Positions 42,436 to 50,931 of a DNA stretch of 64,000 nucleotides are shown piece by piece; position 1 is the stretch's first letter; the number at the start of each line of letters is the position of its first letter. Origin of the DNA: Lujinxingia vulgaris (GTDB lineage Bacteria > Myxococcota_A > Bradymonadia > Bradymonadales > Bradymonadaceae); contig NZ_VOSL01000036.1 in assembly GCF_007997005.1 (NCBI RefSeq), positions 62,001-126,000 on the forward strand, given 5' to 3'. The notes beneath the pieces were generated by a model. That model made no database searches. It had not been told where the DNA came from and saw only the letters and a program-made list of their open reading frames with translations. A program made the position numbers and the translations under genes.

Positions 42436-43361
42436 GCTCCTCGACGTACCGCGAGCGCTTGAGTCAGGCTCTGGCCTTTAAGTCGCTCGATGTGGAGGAG
42501 CCCATCGACCGCTACTTTCATCGCCCGGTAGCCGCGGCGGTGGCCGCGGCGCTGATCCCCACAGGGCTCGGCCCCAATCACGTCACGCTGATGAGTTTGA
42601 TCAGTGGCTGGACGGGCTCGGTCGCGCTCTACCTCAGCTTTTTTGAAGGTTGGGGCGGCTCGATGGGGTGGTTGGTCGCGGCCTTCTTTCTCTTTGGCGC
42701 GGTGATCCTCGATTGTGCCGACGGTCAGCTCGCCAGGGCCCGCGGCGGGGGCACGCGGGTGGGGCGTATTCTGGATGGTTTTGTGGATGTGCTGGTGCTC
42801 CTGCCGGCCTATGTGATCCTGGGGGTTGGGATTCGCCACCTTTACGGCAGCGGTTGGTTTGTGGCAGCGGCGGTGGCGGGGTTTTCGACGTGGATTCACT
42901 GCATCATCTACGACAAGCTCAAGAATCTGTATCTGGCGCACACCATGCCCCAGGCCGGAGGCGGTGAGGGCACCGAGACGGTGGAGGCGGTGCGCGCCGA
43001 GCTGGCCGAGGCCCGCGCGCAGGGCCAACGTCTTGAACGTTTTTTGCTGTGGATCTACGTGGGCTATCTGCAGGTGCAGGAGCGTTTTGCCAGCGGCAGC
43101 ACCGAGAAGCGCAGCGAGGTGAATGATCCGGGGGCGATCGCCCGCTACCGGGCCGAGCACCGTCCGGCGATGCGCCTGGCGAGCTGGATGGGGTTGGGGA
43201 CGCATATGTTTGTGATCTACGGGGGAATTGCGTTGATGGCCGTCACGCCCGAAGCGGCGCTGGGGATGCAGGTGGTGCTGGCGACAGTTTTTAACGTGCT
43301 GATGGCTGTGGTGATGTGGCGCTCGCGAGGGTTCGCCGCACCTGTCGACGTGCCGCATTGA
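42432..43361 (+). CDS. CDP-alcohol phosphatidyltransferase
   Basis: Integral membrane enzyme of 309 residues with a complete CDP-alcohol motif DCADGQLAR...G...D...D (about 95-120), the metal and CDP site. Several membrane segments surround it, and an extra soluble stretch of about 90 residues with Glu/Ala/Arg-rich helix (about 175-240) separates two of them. The family joins a CDP-activated alcohol to a second alcohol or phosphate. It overlaps the upstream cytidylyltransferase by four bases, an arrangement like bifunctional DIPP synthases and their split homologues. Product could be a phospholipid head group or a phosphodiester solute. The third gene follows directly. Confidence 0.88.
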   Translation: MSSSTYRERLSQALAFKSLDVEEPIDRYFHRPVAAAVAAALIPTGLGPNHVTLMSLISGWTGSVALYLSFFEGWGGSMGWLVAAFFLFGAVILDCADGQLARARGGGTRVGRILDGFVDVLVLLPAYVILGVGIRHLYGSGWFVAAAVAGFSTWIHCIIYDKLKNLYLAHTMPQAGGGEGTETVEAVRAELAEARAQGQRLERFLLWIYVGYLQVQERFASGSTEKRSEVNDPGAIARYRAEHRPAMRLASWMGLGTHMFVIYGGIALMAVTPEAALGMQVVLATVFNVLMAVVMWRSRGFAAPVDVPH

Positions 43362-43381
43362 TGGCGAAGGGAGACGACGCG

Positions 43382-45124
43382 ATGGGCTCAACCTCCTCCG
43401 ACGAGGCGCAGGCTTCGGCGTCGGCCGGGTCGCAGGCGGTGTACTACCCGGAGCGCGCCGGAGGGTTGGGGCGCGTGACCACGCCGGTGGGGGATGTGCA
43501 CGTGGCCAACATCAACGGCCCGCTGACCTCGGCCAGCCGCGACCTTGGGAGGCGGCTCGCCCCGGAGCTTCGCGAGGGGGCCTACCGCGCCTTTGACGAC
43601 TATGTGCAACGCATCAGCGCCGAGAGCGGCTCGCGGATGATCGCCGCGGCCGGGCGTGTGGTGGGTGGGGCGGTGCTGCCGCGCCTTTTGCGTCAGCAAC
43701 TTCCCACGGCGTATCTGCAGATGCTCACGGCCTTTGCCGAGGGCGCCGGGTTGGACGTGGAGGAGGCCCTGGCCACCCAGCAGATCTGGGATCAGTGGGC
43801 GTGGGCGCGCGCCGGCAACGTCCGGGGGTTGGTGGAGGGGCGCCTGAAAGCCCGCACCCACTCGCCGCTTCTGGCGTCCAGCGCGGTGGTGGTGCCCTCG
43901 GAGGAGCGCGGGATACTGCACGCGTTCAGCTTTGAGAACGCCGCGGTGGAGCGCTGGGATCGGGCCGCGCGCGTGGTCGTGATGCACCCCGACCAGGGGT
44001 TTAGCTATGCCCTGGTGACGTCGCTGGGCTTTTTGACGGGGCTGCCGGCCGGGATGAACGCCGCCGGCCTCACCTTGAGCACGCATCCGGGGCCGGCGAG
44101 TCTGGGCGATCGGGCGGGTGTGCCGCTGGGACCGGCGGCGCTGCAGGTGCTCAATGAGGCTCGCACCATTGAGGAGGCCGTCGCGATCTTCCGGCAGCAC
44201 CCGCCGATGACCAGCTGGACGTATATGCTCAGTGAGGCAGCGAGCGGGCGTAGTGCCAGGGTGGAGGTCAGCCCGCTGAGGGTGGGCGTGGAGGTTGAGG
44301 CGACGCGCGGGCTTGTGGTGCGCGGCGGACCCTCGATCGCCGAGCTAAAACGCTCGCCAGCCCTGGCGCGGGAGGAGGCGCGGCGCGATGCCCACCTTGG
44401 CAGCCTGCTCGCTTCCTGGCGCTCCGACCGAGCGCTCCCGCTGGTGGAGCTCGCCCGCGGCCTGGGAGGCGACAATGAGGCTGCGCCCGGTGCTGATCCG
44501 ATCCGCATCGCCGAGGTGATGTCGGTGATCTTCGAGCCGGCCGCCGGGAGGTTGTGGGTGGCCGCCGGGCGGGCGCCCACCTCTCTGCGCTGGTTTGTGC
44601 CGCTGCGCCTGCGCGGCGCCCATGGCGAGGCCCGCGCTGAGCTCGACGCGCGCGAGGCACCCGTGCAGGCCTGGCCCACCTGGCAGGAGAGCGCGCGCGG
44701 GCGTGCCGCCGATTATTATCGCAACGCCTACCGCCTCTACCTCGAAGGCGAAGATCCGCAGCGGCTCCTGATCACGCTGGAGTACGCCGTGGCGCTGGAG
44801 CCCACCTCGGCGCGCTACCACGTGCTGGCAGGGCTTGTGGCCTTGAGCGCGCTGCGCGGCCGGCGGGCCGAGGGCGCGTTTCGCCGCGCGCTCGATGCGA
44901 TCGATGAGGCCGGGCGTCGCGCCGAGGTGGGGCTCTATCTGGGCTGGGCGCTCGATCTGCAGGGGCGACGCAAGGCCGCCCGCGAGCTCTACGCCCGGGT
45001 CAGCGAGGACGCTCAAGCCCACGGGGTTACTCGCCGCGCGGCCGCCGCGGCGCGCCGGCGTCGCTTTGGTAACCGCGAGGCGCAGCGCCTGCACATCGAC
45101 TTCATGCTCGCCAGCGCGCTCTAA
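43382..45124 (+). CDS. C45 (acyltransferase/penicillin-acylase-like) homologue with TPR-like tail
   Basis: Protein of 580 residues. Residues about 30-330 match the C45 Ntn-hydrolase group (acyl-CoA:6-APA acyltransferase, acid ceramidase-like): YLQMLTAFAEGAGLDVEEAL, then VMHPDQGFSYALVTSLGFLTGLPAGMNAAGLTL and SWTYMLSEAASGRSARVEV. At the expected self-cleavage and nucleophile point the usual Cys is replaced: the protein reads Ala165-Ser166-Ser167. Residues about 430-575 look like TPR-type helical repeats. The ATG at 43382 follows GGGAG; an ATG at 43361 overlapping the upstream stop is the alternative. It is the third gene of the CDP-alcohol operon. It may be inactive, use Ser, or bind a ligand. 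Confidence 0.75.
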   Translation: MGSTSSDEAQASASAGSQAVYYPERAGGLGRVTTPVGDVHVANINGPLTSASRDLGRRLAPELREGAYRAFDDYVQRISAESGSRMIAAAGRVVGGAVLPRLLRQQLPTAYLQMLTAFAEGAGLDVEEALATQQIWDQWAWARAGNVRGLVEGRLKARTHSPLLASSAVVVPSEERGILHAFSFENAAVERWDRAARVVVMHPDQGFSYALVTSLGFLTGLPAGMNAAGLTLSTHPGPASLGDRAGVPLGPAALQVLNEARTIEEAVAIFRQHPPMTSWTYMLSEAASGRSARVEVSPLRVGVEVEATRGLVVRGGPSIAELKRSPALAREEARRDAHLGSLLASWRSDRALPLVELARGLGGDNEAAPGADPIRIAEVMSVIFEPAAGRLWVAAGRAPTSLRWFVPLRLRGAHGEARAELDAREAPVQAWPTWQESARGRAADYYRNAYRLYLEGEDPQRLLITLEYAVALEPTSARYHVLAGLVALSALRGRRAEGAFRRALDAIDEAGRRAEVGLYLGWALDLQGRRKAARELYARVSEDAQAHGVTRRAAAAARRRRFGNREAQRLHIDFMLASAL

Positions 45125-45205
45125 GCTCGCCATCGTCGACGCGACGCGTTAATCTTGGTCCTGTTCGCCACAACGAACACGTCCACAGCGAATCAGGTCA
45201 TTGCG

Positions 45206-45610
45206 ATGAGCGACGCGAATCGCCCGGGCGCGGGAACCCCGCAGCTCCTCAACACCACGCAGCGCGCGAGCTCTCAGGAGCGGCGCGAGCATGATCGCGT
45301 GCCGGTCAACCGTGAGTTTGCGGTGATCGACGCCTACATCGCCGAGTATGTCACGAGCATCTCGCGCGGCGGGGTCTTCATTCGCTCCAAGAAGCCGCTC
45401 GCGCTGGGCACCCGGGTCACCCTGAAGTTCTCGGTGATCCTCGACGATGTGGAGACGGTCGAGGGTGAGGGCGAGGTGGTGCGCGTGGAGACGAGCGGCC
45501 CGGAGATGGGGATGGGGGTGGCGTTTACGCGACTGAGCGGGGAGAGCAAGGCGTTGATCGACGCGCTCTTTGAGCGTTACGAGGCGCAGTTTCACGACGC
45601 CTCATTCTAA
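45206..45610 (+). CDS. PilZ-domain protein
   Basis: Protein of 134 residues with one PilZ domain of the type common in myxobacteria. The c-di-GMP arm R-x-x-x-R is present (RREHDRVPVN, about residues 29-38). In the second motif, normally D/N-x-S-x-x-G, the first position is Ser (SISRGGVFIRS), so binding may be weakened. The rest (GTRVTLKFSVILDDVETVEGEGEVVRV, then GMGVAFTRLS) is a standard beta-barrel. The ATG at 45206 was chosen over an earlier GTG-like extension that adds non-conserved residues. Convergent with a J-domain gene. Output partner unknown. Confidence 0.82.
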   Translation: MSDANRPGAGTPQLLNTTQRASSQERREHDRVPVNREFAVIDAYIAEYVTSISRGGVFIRSKKPLALGTRVTLKFSVILDDVETVEGEGEVVRVETSGPEMGMGVAFTRLSGESKALIDALFERYEAQFHDASF

Positions 45611-45629
45611 ACGTTGTCGCGGGGGCGCT

Positions 45630-46043
45630 TCAGTAGCTTCCGGTGCGCAGGTAGCGCTCAATGGCCTGGTAGGCCACGGCCAGCTCCTGGGAGAGGTCGG
45701 TGGCGACCTTCTCCATCTCGGGATCTCTGGCGAAGTTATCCGGGTGGTAGCGGCGCATCATGGTGCGGTAAGCGGCTTTGACCGTGGGAAGATCGCTGCC
45801 GTAGGGGACCTCGAGGTTGGCGTAGTAATCGCGCAGAGTCTTGGGGCCCTGAGGCGCCGGCGGCGCGGCGTTTGCGGCGTTTGGCCGGGGGTTCTGGCCG
45901 ATCTCTTCCCAACCCTCGTCGGCGCTCTCCGGGTTGATGATCGAGCGCAGGCCGCCGCGCTCCTCGAACTTCTGCACGTTATCGAGCAGGTGGTTGAGGT
46001 TGGCGCGCACCGTGCGCATCAGGCGGTCTTTAAGCTCACTCAT
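45630..46043 (-). CDS. J-domain protein
   Basis: Protein of 137 residues. The C-terminal 70 residues form a DnaJ-type domain with the essential His-Pro-Asp (YHPDNF) in the loop after helix II, so it can stimulate an Hsp70 ATPase. The N-terminal 65 residues are helical then Pro/Ala-rich (SELKDRLMRTVRANLNHLLDNVQKFEE) and could be the client or location part. GGAG lies ten bases before the ATG at 46043. Not a full DnaJ (no G/F, zinc or C-terminal domain). It is close to the M50-like gene on the same strand, with a 31-base gap. Confidence 0.87.
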   Translation of the reverse strand: MSELKDRLMRTVRANLNHLLDNVQKFEERGGLRSIINPESADEGWEEIGQNPRPNAANAAPPAPQGPKTLRDYYANLEVPYGSDLPTVKAAYRTMMRRYHPDNFARDPEMEKVATDLSQELAVAYQAIERYLRTGSY

Positions 46044-46074
46044 GGCGGTACAACTCCGGGGGCCGAAGGGCAGG

Positions 46075-46947
46075 TCATTGGATGGAGGCCTCAAAGCTCT
46101 CGCGTTTGTTTTCGCGCCAGAAGAGGGCGAAGGCCACCACGACGATCGCCACGCCCACAAGCGCCCAGAGCACCGCCCAGACGGTGGCCGGGATGCCGGT
46201 GAACTGAGCCATGTTGACGGCGTCGGAGTGGCCGCGCGCGGCCACGGTGTGGTCGATGAGGTAGCGGATGGAGTGCAGCCCGTCGAAGCTCAGCTGCACG
46301 CCCAGCGCGATCACCAGCATATGCTGCACCCACGGTGCGGCATAAAAAGCCACGCCCAGCAACAGGGCGGCGGCCACAAGGCCGATGGTCCAGGTCAAGA
46401 GCGCGCCGGAGAAGCCCAGGTAGGCCAGCGCTGCCAGCGTGGCGAGCGCGCCGCCGGCATACAACGCGCCGGCGGGTTGGTCGGTCCGCGAGCGTCGGCG
46501 CCCAAGCGCCCACAGCCCCACACCCAGCACAAACCCACCGACGGCGAGCATCGAGCTCCCGTAGCCGCCGAAGACGGCGGTGGCCAGCAACGTGCCCACA
46601 CCCAGCACCATCAAGACCTTACGCGCCCACGCCTGGCGTCGGCCGGCGACCAGCAACGCTGCGCCCAGCGCCACGGTGCCCAGATAGCCCGCCGAGCTGA
46701 TCAGCAGGCTGGCCCCGCCGCGGCTCAAGGTCAGACCGCTGGTGTCGAGGTTGACGTGCATCCCGCTGACCGTGCCCCCGGTGATGACCGTGGCCAGCGC
46801 GTGGCCGGTCTCGTGCACAAAGGTGCCAAAGAGGCGCAGCGGGTAGGCCACGATGTAGCCGTAGGGCACCAGCATGGTCACGACCACCAGGGCCACCGCA
46901 AAAAGCAAGAGCGTGCGCGCCGAGGGGTTAAACTTCGATGAGGCCAT
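46075..46947 (-). CDS. M50B-like membrane zinc metallopeptidase
   Basis: Integral membrane protein of 290 residues. The zinc motif HETGH sits at the end of the first membrane region (VHETGHALATVITGG, about 45-60). A possible third ligand is in the later region SFDGLHSIRYLIDHT. About seven to eight membrane segments follow. The family (M50B/DUF4 type, spore-like or 'peptidase M50B-like') often has unknown substrates. The ATG at 46947 has AGGAG five bases upstream. It lies upstream of the J-domain gene on the same strand and may share its transcript. Substrate unknown. Confidence 0.8.
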   Translation of the reverse strand: MASSKFNPSARTLLLFAVALVVVTMLVPYGYIVAYPLRLFGTFVHETGHALATVITGGTVSGMHVNLDTSGLTLSRGGASLLISSAGYLGTVALGAALLVAGRRQAWARKVLMVLGVGTLLATAVFGGYGSSMLAVGGFVLGVGLWALGRRRSRTDQPAGALYAGGALATLAALAYLGFSGALLTWTIGLVAAALLLGVAFYAAPWVQHMLVIALGVQLSFDGLHSIRYLIDHTVAARGHSDAVNMAQFTGIPATVWAVLWALVGVAIVVVAFALFWRENKRESFEASIQ

Positions 46948-47327
46948 GGGTGCTCCTGAAGGTGCGGTGCGCGCGGGCGTCGAACATGCTCTCGCGAGCG
47001 AATCGTCAACACGCGGCGGCACCGGGTGGTGCGGGTCATCAGTGACGCTGCTAAACATACCAACCGACGCGGCGCTTGCCAGCTCGGGCGCGATCCTGAG
47101 CGCAGCGAGTCGGTTGCGGGTGCGCGGGTCGGCGCATCGTCAAGAACATCGCGCGCGCCCGGGCGCATTCCCCGAGGGTCTGCGGCATAGCCGAGGCCTG
47201 CTGTGGGTTGACGGGGTGGCGGTGCAGCGTAAGGCTTCGTGGCGCGCCGCCGTCTTTGAGGTAGCACGCCGTCGGGCCGCCGGTCCGACGGGCCTCATTC
47301 AAGCTGCATCTTTTTCAGGAGTCTTTC
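46948..47327. other. 380-base divergent gap before the metal ATPase
   Basis: Should hold the promoters of the M50-like gene and the P-type ATPase. One 12-base perfect palindrome GCGCCCGGGCGC (47155-47166) could be a regulator site, but GC-rich palindromes of this kind are common by chance here. No MerR- or ArsR-type operator and no regulator gene recognised. Confidence 0.4.
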
Positions 47328-49817
47328 GTGGACCGTGATCCTCTCCAGAGCTCGACCTGTTGCACCGGCGCGGGGTGCGCCTCCGACGCGACGCGTACGG
47401 ACAGCGCCGATCCGTACCCGGGCGGGGAGCGCCGGCATGATCATCACGATCATCATGATCACGCCGGGCACGATCACGCTCACCATGATCATGCTCGCCA
47501 TGAGCATGGCGCGCAGGACTGCGCCCATGACCACGCGTCGTCGGATGCGCGGGACGACGAGCGACACGCCGACGAGGCCTCGGCCGCGACGCGTACGGTC
47601 TTTGATGTGGAGGGGCTGTGCTGCCAGAGCGAGGTTCGGCTGATCGAAGACGCGCTGCGCGGCGCGCCGGGCGTCTCGGAGCTGCGCATCAGCGTGCCCT
47701 CGGGCACCCTGACCGTCTACCACGACGGGCAGAGCTCCCGCGATGAGGCCACCGTCGCCGCGCTGGGGCGTGTGGGGCTCAAAGCCCACGCGCGTCAGGA
47801 GGCCGGCCGCCGCGCCGCGCCCTCAAGCTCCGCCTTCGACGGCCGTTTCTTCACGGTGCTCGCCGGTGCCTTGCTTACCGCCCTGGGTGCCTTCTTGCGC
47901 TTTGGCGTCGAGGGCGCGGCGATGGCTGAGATGTTGGCTCTGAGCGCGGCGATCGCAGTCGGCGGCGTCTACGTCTATCGCCAGGCGTTTCATGCTCTGC
48001 GTCAGCGGCGCATCGACATCAACATCCTGGTGACCATCGCCGTGATCGGAGCCGCGGCGATCGGGGAGTGGTTTGAGGCCACGGCGGTGATCCTGCTCTT
48101 CGGGTTTGCGGAGTGGCTGGAGGCCCGCTCGATGGTGCGGGCGCGTGAGGCCATCGGCGCGCTCGTCTCGCTGGCCCCGCCGGTGGCGCGGGTGCGGCGA
48201 GGCGAAGGTTTTGAAGAGGTCGCCGTGGCCGAGGTGCGCCCGGGCGATGAGGTGGAACTTCGCCCCGGCGCGCGCGTGCCCGTCGACGGCGTGCTCTTGA
48301 GCGGCGTCACCGAGATCGATGAGTCGACCATCACCGGGGAGTCGCGTCACGTGCGCAAGGTCGAGGGCGACGCGCTCTACGCGGGTACGGTCAATCAGGC
48401 GGGGCGCGTGCGCATGCGCTGCACCGAGCCCGCCTCCCGCAGCACCCTGGCGCGCATCATCGACGCGGTCGAAGAGGCCCGCGCTCAGGCCTCGCCAGCC
48501 GAGCAGTTCATCGATCGTTTTGCGCGTTATTACACCCCGGCGGTGGTCGCGCTGGCGGTGGCCGTGGCCCTGCTCGGGCCGGTGATCGCCGGCGGGGGCG
48601 GGGAGCTGTGGTTCTACCGGGCGCTGGTCTTTCTGGTGATCGCCTGCCCCTGCGCGCTGGTGATCTCCACGCCCATTGCCAACGTGGCGGGGCTGGCGCG
48701 GGCTGCGCGCCGGGGCATCCTGGTCAAGGGGGGCAAGTGGCTGGAGAAGTTGGGCGGGCTGCGCGCGCTGGCGCTCGATAAGACCGGGACGTTGACCGAG
48801 GGCAACCTGGTGGTGGAGGCGATGGAGGCCGCCCCGGGCGTGGAGGCCGATGAGCTTTTGCTGGCGGCCGCGCGGGTGGAGGCGGCCAGCGAGCACCCCA
48901 TCGGCCGGGCGATTGTGGCCGCGGCGATGGGGCGCTTTGAGCCGGGGCGCTTTGTCGATCAGGTCGTTGACGCCCGCGCGGTGGTCGGGGCGGGCATCGA
49001 GGCCCGACTTCGCAAAGATGCCGACGGTGCGGATGCGGATGCCACAACTCCGGGGTCGACACCCACCCTGCGGGTGGGTCAGCTTGTGTGGCTCTCGGAG
49101 CTGGGTGTGGTGCTCGATGAGGCGTTTGCCCGACAGGCTCAGGCGCTGGAGGAGCGCGGCCACACGCTCGTTGCCGTCGCCCGCGATTCGCGGCTTCTGG
49201 GCGTGATCGCGCTCGGTGACCGTGTACGCGCCGAGGCGCCCGCTGCGCTCGCGGCGCTGCGGGAGGCCGGGATCGAGGAGATCGCCATGCTCACCGGCGA
49301 TGGTCGCCCCGCAGCCCTCGCTGTGGCCGAGCGCCTGGGGCTTTCGCCCGAGCTGGTCTTTGCGCGTCAGAGCCCCCACGACAAGATCGCGCAGGTCGAA
49401 GCGCTCAAGGCCCGCACCGAGGATCGGGTGGCGATGGTTGGCGACGGCGTCAACGACGCCCCGGCGCTGGCGGCCGCTTCGGTGGGCGTATCGATGGGCG
49501 CCGCCGGCACCGACGTGGCCCTGGAGAGCGCCGACGTGGCGCTGATGGGCGATGATCTGACTCGCCTGGCCGAGGCCATCACCATCGGCAAAAAGACCCG
49601 CGCGATCATCCTGCAGAACATCACCGTGGCCCTGGCACTTAAGGTCATCTTCCTGGTGCTGGCCATGGGCGGCTGGGCCACGCTCTGGATGGCGATCGTG
49701 GCCGATATGGGCGGGAGCATGCTCGTGATTATGAACGCGATGCGCCTCTTGCGCCGCGAGCCCGAGCCTTCCCCACAGCCCGCGCCGCCGGCTGAAGAAC
49801 CGGCGCTCGCAGCTTGA
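47328..49817 (+). CDS. Zn/Cd/Pb-type P1B ATPase with His-rich N-terminus
   Basis: Heavy-metal exporter of 829 residues in the inner membrane. The N-terminus has two Cys groups (STCCTGAGC), then 16 His between residues 37 and 80, then a heavy-metal-associated domain whose binding loop is GLCCQSE (about 97-102), a CadA/ZntA-like variant. The membrane core has CPCALV (about 440-444), and the catalytic Asp is D484 in DKTGTLTEG. HPIGRAI, TGDGRPAAL and VGDGVNDAPAL are all present. The CPC signature with the CCxxE N-domain suggests Zn2+, Cd2+ or Pb2+ rather than Cu+. GTG start with AGGAG six bases ahead. No regulator gene adjacent. Confidence 0.94.
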   Translation: MDRDPLQSSTCCTGAGCASDATRTDSADPYPGGERRHDHHDHHDHAGHDHAHHDHARHEHGAQDCAHDHASSDARDDERHADEASAATRTVFDVEGLCCQSEVRLIEDALRGAPGVSELRISVPSGTLTVYHDGQSSRDEATVAALGRVGLKAHARQEAGRRAAPSSSAFDGRFFTVLAGALLTALGAFLRFGVEGAAMAEMLALSAAIAVGGVYVYRQAFHALRQRRIDINILVTIAVIGAAAIGEWFEATAVILLFGFAEWLEARSMVRAREAIGALVSLAPPVARVRRGEGFEEVAVAEVRPGDEVELRPGARVPVDGVLLSGVTEIDESTITGESRHVRKVEGDALYAGTVNQAGRVRMRCTEPASRSTLARIIDAVEEARAQASPAEQFIDRFARYYTPAVVALAVAVALLGPVIAGGGGELWFYRALVFLVIACPCALVISTPIANVAGLARAARRGILVKGGKWLEKLGGLRALALDKTGTLTEGNLVVEAMEAAPGVEADELLLAAARVEAASEHPIGRAIVAAAMGRFEPGRFVDQVVDARAVVGAGIEARLRKDADGADADATTPGSTPTLRVGQLVWLSELGVVLDEAFARQAQALEERGHTLVAVARDSRLLGVIALGDRVRAEAPAALAALREAGIEEIAMLTGDGRPAALAVAERLGLSPELVFARQSPHDKIAQVEALKARTEDRVAMVGDGVNDAPALAAASVGVSMGAAGTDVALESADVALMGDDLTRLAEAITIGKKTRAIILQNITVALALKVIFLVLAMGGWATLWMAIVADMGGSMLVIMNAMRLLRREPEPSPQPAPPAEEPALAA

Positions 49818-49845
49818 TGTGTGGTGTTTAAGTGTTTGAAAGGGT

Positions 49846-50856
49846 TCAGGTTTTGAACTTCATCGCGCCGGCGTGCACGTTGAAGGTCGCCGGGAGCTTG
49901 CCGGGCTGCTCCCCGTCGAGATCCACCAGCGCGTGGGGCGATTTCTTGAGCAGACGCACCGCCACCTGGCGGGCGCGGTGGCGGCCGACGTGGCGATGGC
50001 TTAAGTGCTTGCCCTTGTAGATGTCGGTGAACATGCGCACGGCCTGCGCCTTGCTCAGATCGCCCATGACGATCAGCTGCAGCTTGCCGTCGTCGAGCTC
50101 TGCGCCCGGAGCCACCCACATCCCCCCACCAAAATACTCGCCATTGGCGACGACCAGGTTGAGCACCCGCTCGCGCAATTCGGCGGTATCATCCAGGCGA
50201 AGCTCCACCTCGATGTTCTTCCAGCGCGCAAAGGCACGCGCCGTGGCCAGGGTGAAGCTCGCGCGCCCGCCCAGGCCCTTCCAGGTGCTGTTGGCCGTCG
50301 CGTCGACCAGCCCGCTGATGCCTCCGCTGGCGATGTTCACAAAATAACGTGTGGCGATGCGATCGCGGGCATCCAGAAAGCCCACCTGCCCCAGATCCAG
50401 CGCGCGGGTCTCGCGGCCACGCAGCCGTTCGATGGCCTCCGGCGCGCCGGCCATCAGCCCCACCGAGCGTCGAAAGTCCCCGCCGGTGCCCAGGGGCACA
50501 AGCCCCAGCACCGCATCGGGGTTGATGGGCTTAAGCGTTAGATCGCCGCGACGCACCCAGCCCTCCTCATCGAGGGCGTAGCAGGCCGAGGCGTCGGGGC
50601 GCTCAAAGAAGCCGTTGGCGACCTCGTTGAGGGTGCCGTCGCCGCCCACGGCCACGATCATCTCCCAGCCGGTCCGCAACGCCTCGCGGGCCAGCAACGT
50701 GGCGTGGCCCGGACCTTCGGTAAAGGCGAAGTCGACCTCGGGCAAGTTCGCGCGAAAGAGGCGCTCTAAGAGCGGCCAGTCCTCTTTGACCTTGCCCGCT
50801 CCGGCGACCGGGTTGGCGACGACGAAGGTGCGAAGATGTGCGGCGTGTTCACTCAT
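49846..50856 (-). CDS. Diacylglycerol/lipid kinase (DagK/YegS family)
   Basis: Lipid kinase of 336 residues, soluble. The nucleotide-binding VAVGGDGTLNEVANGF (about 68-83), a FVVANPVAGAGK start and LVPLGTGGDFRRS are typical. The C-terminal half has SGGISGLVDATANS and the NGEYFGGGMWVAPGAELDDG segment, all DagK-like. It phosphorylates diacylglycerol or a related lipid at the inner membrane face. The second ATG (50856), with GGGA six bases ahead, is preferred over the ATG at 50868. It lies 75 bases after the FAD/Fe-S oxidase operon on the same strand, so may be co-transcribed. Confidence 0.88.
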   Translation of the reverse strand: MSEHAAHLRTFVVANPVAGAGKVKEDWPLLERLFRANLPEVDFAFTEGPGHATLLAREALRTGWEMIVAVGGDGTLNEVANGFFERPDASACYALDEEGWVRRGDLTLKPINPDAVLGLVPLGTGGDFRRSVGLMAGAPEAIERLRGRETRALDLGQVGFLDARDRIATRYFVNIASGGISGLVDATANSTWKGLGGRASFTLATARAFARWKNIEVELRLDDTAELRERVLNLVVANGEYFGGGMWVAPGAELDDGKLQLIVMGDLSKAQAVRMFTDIYKGKHLSHRHVGRHRARQVAVRLLKKSPHALVDLDGEQPGKLPATFNVHAGAMKFKT

Positions 50857-50931
50857 ACAAAATCCCATCGGGGCAGCCGGCGAGCTAAGGCCGGTGAATC
50901 TTCAACAAACAGGTGAGACCACGGAGTGAAT

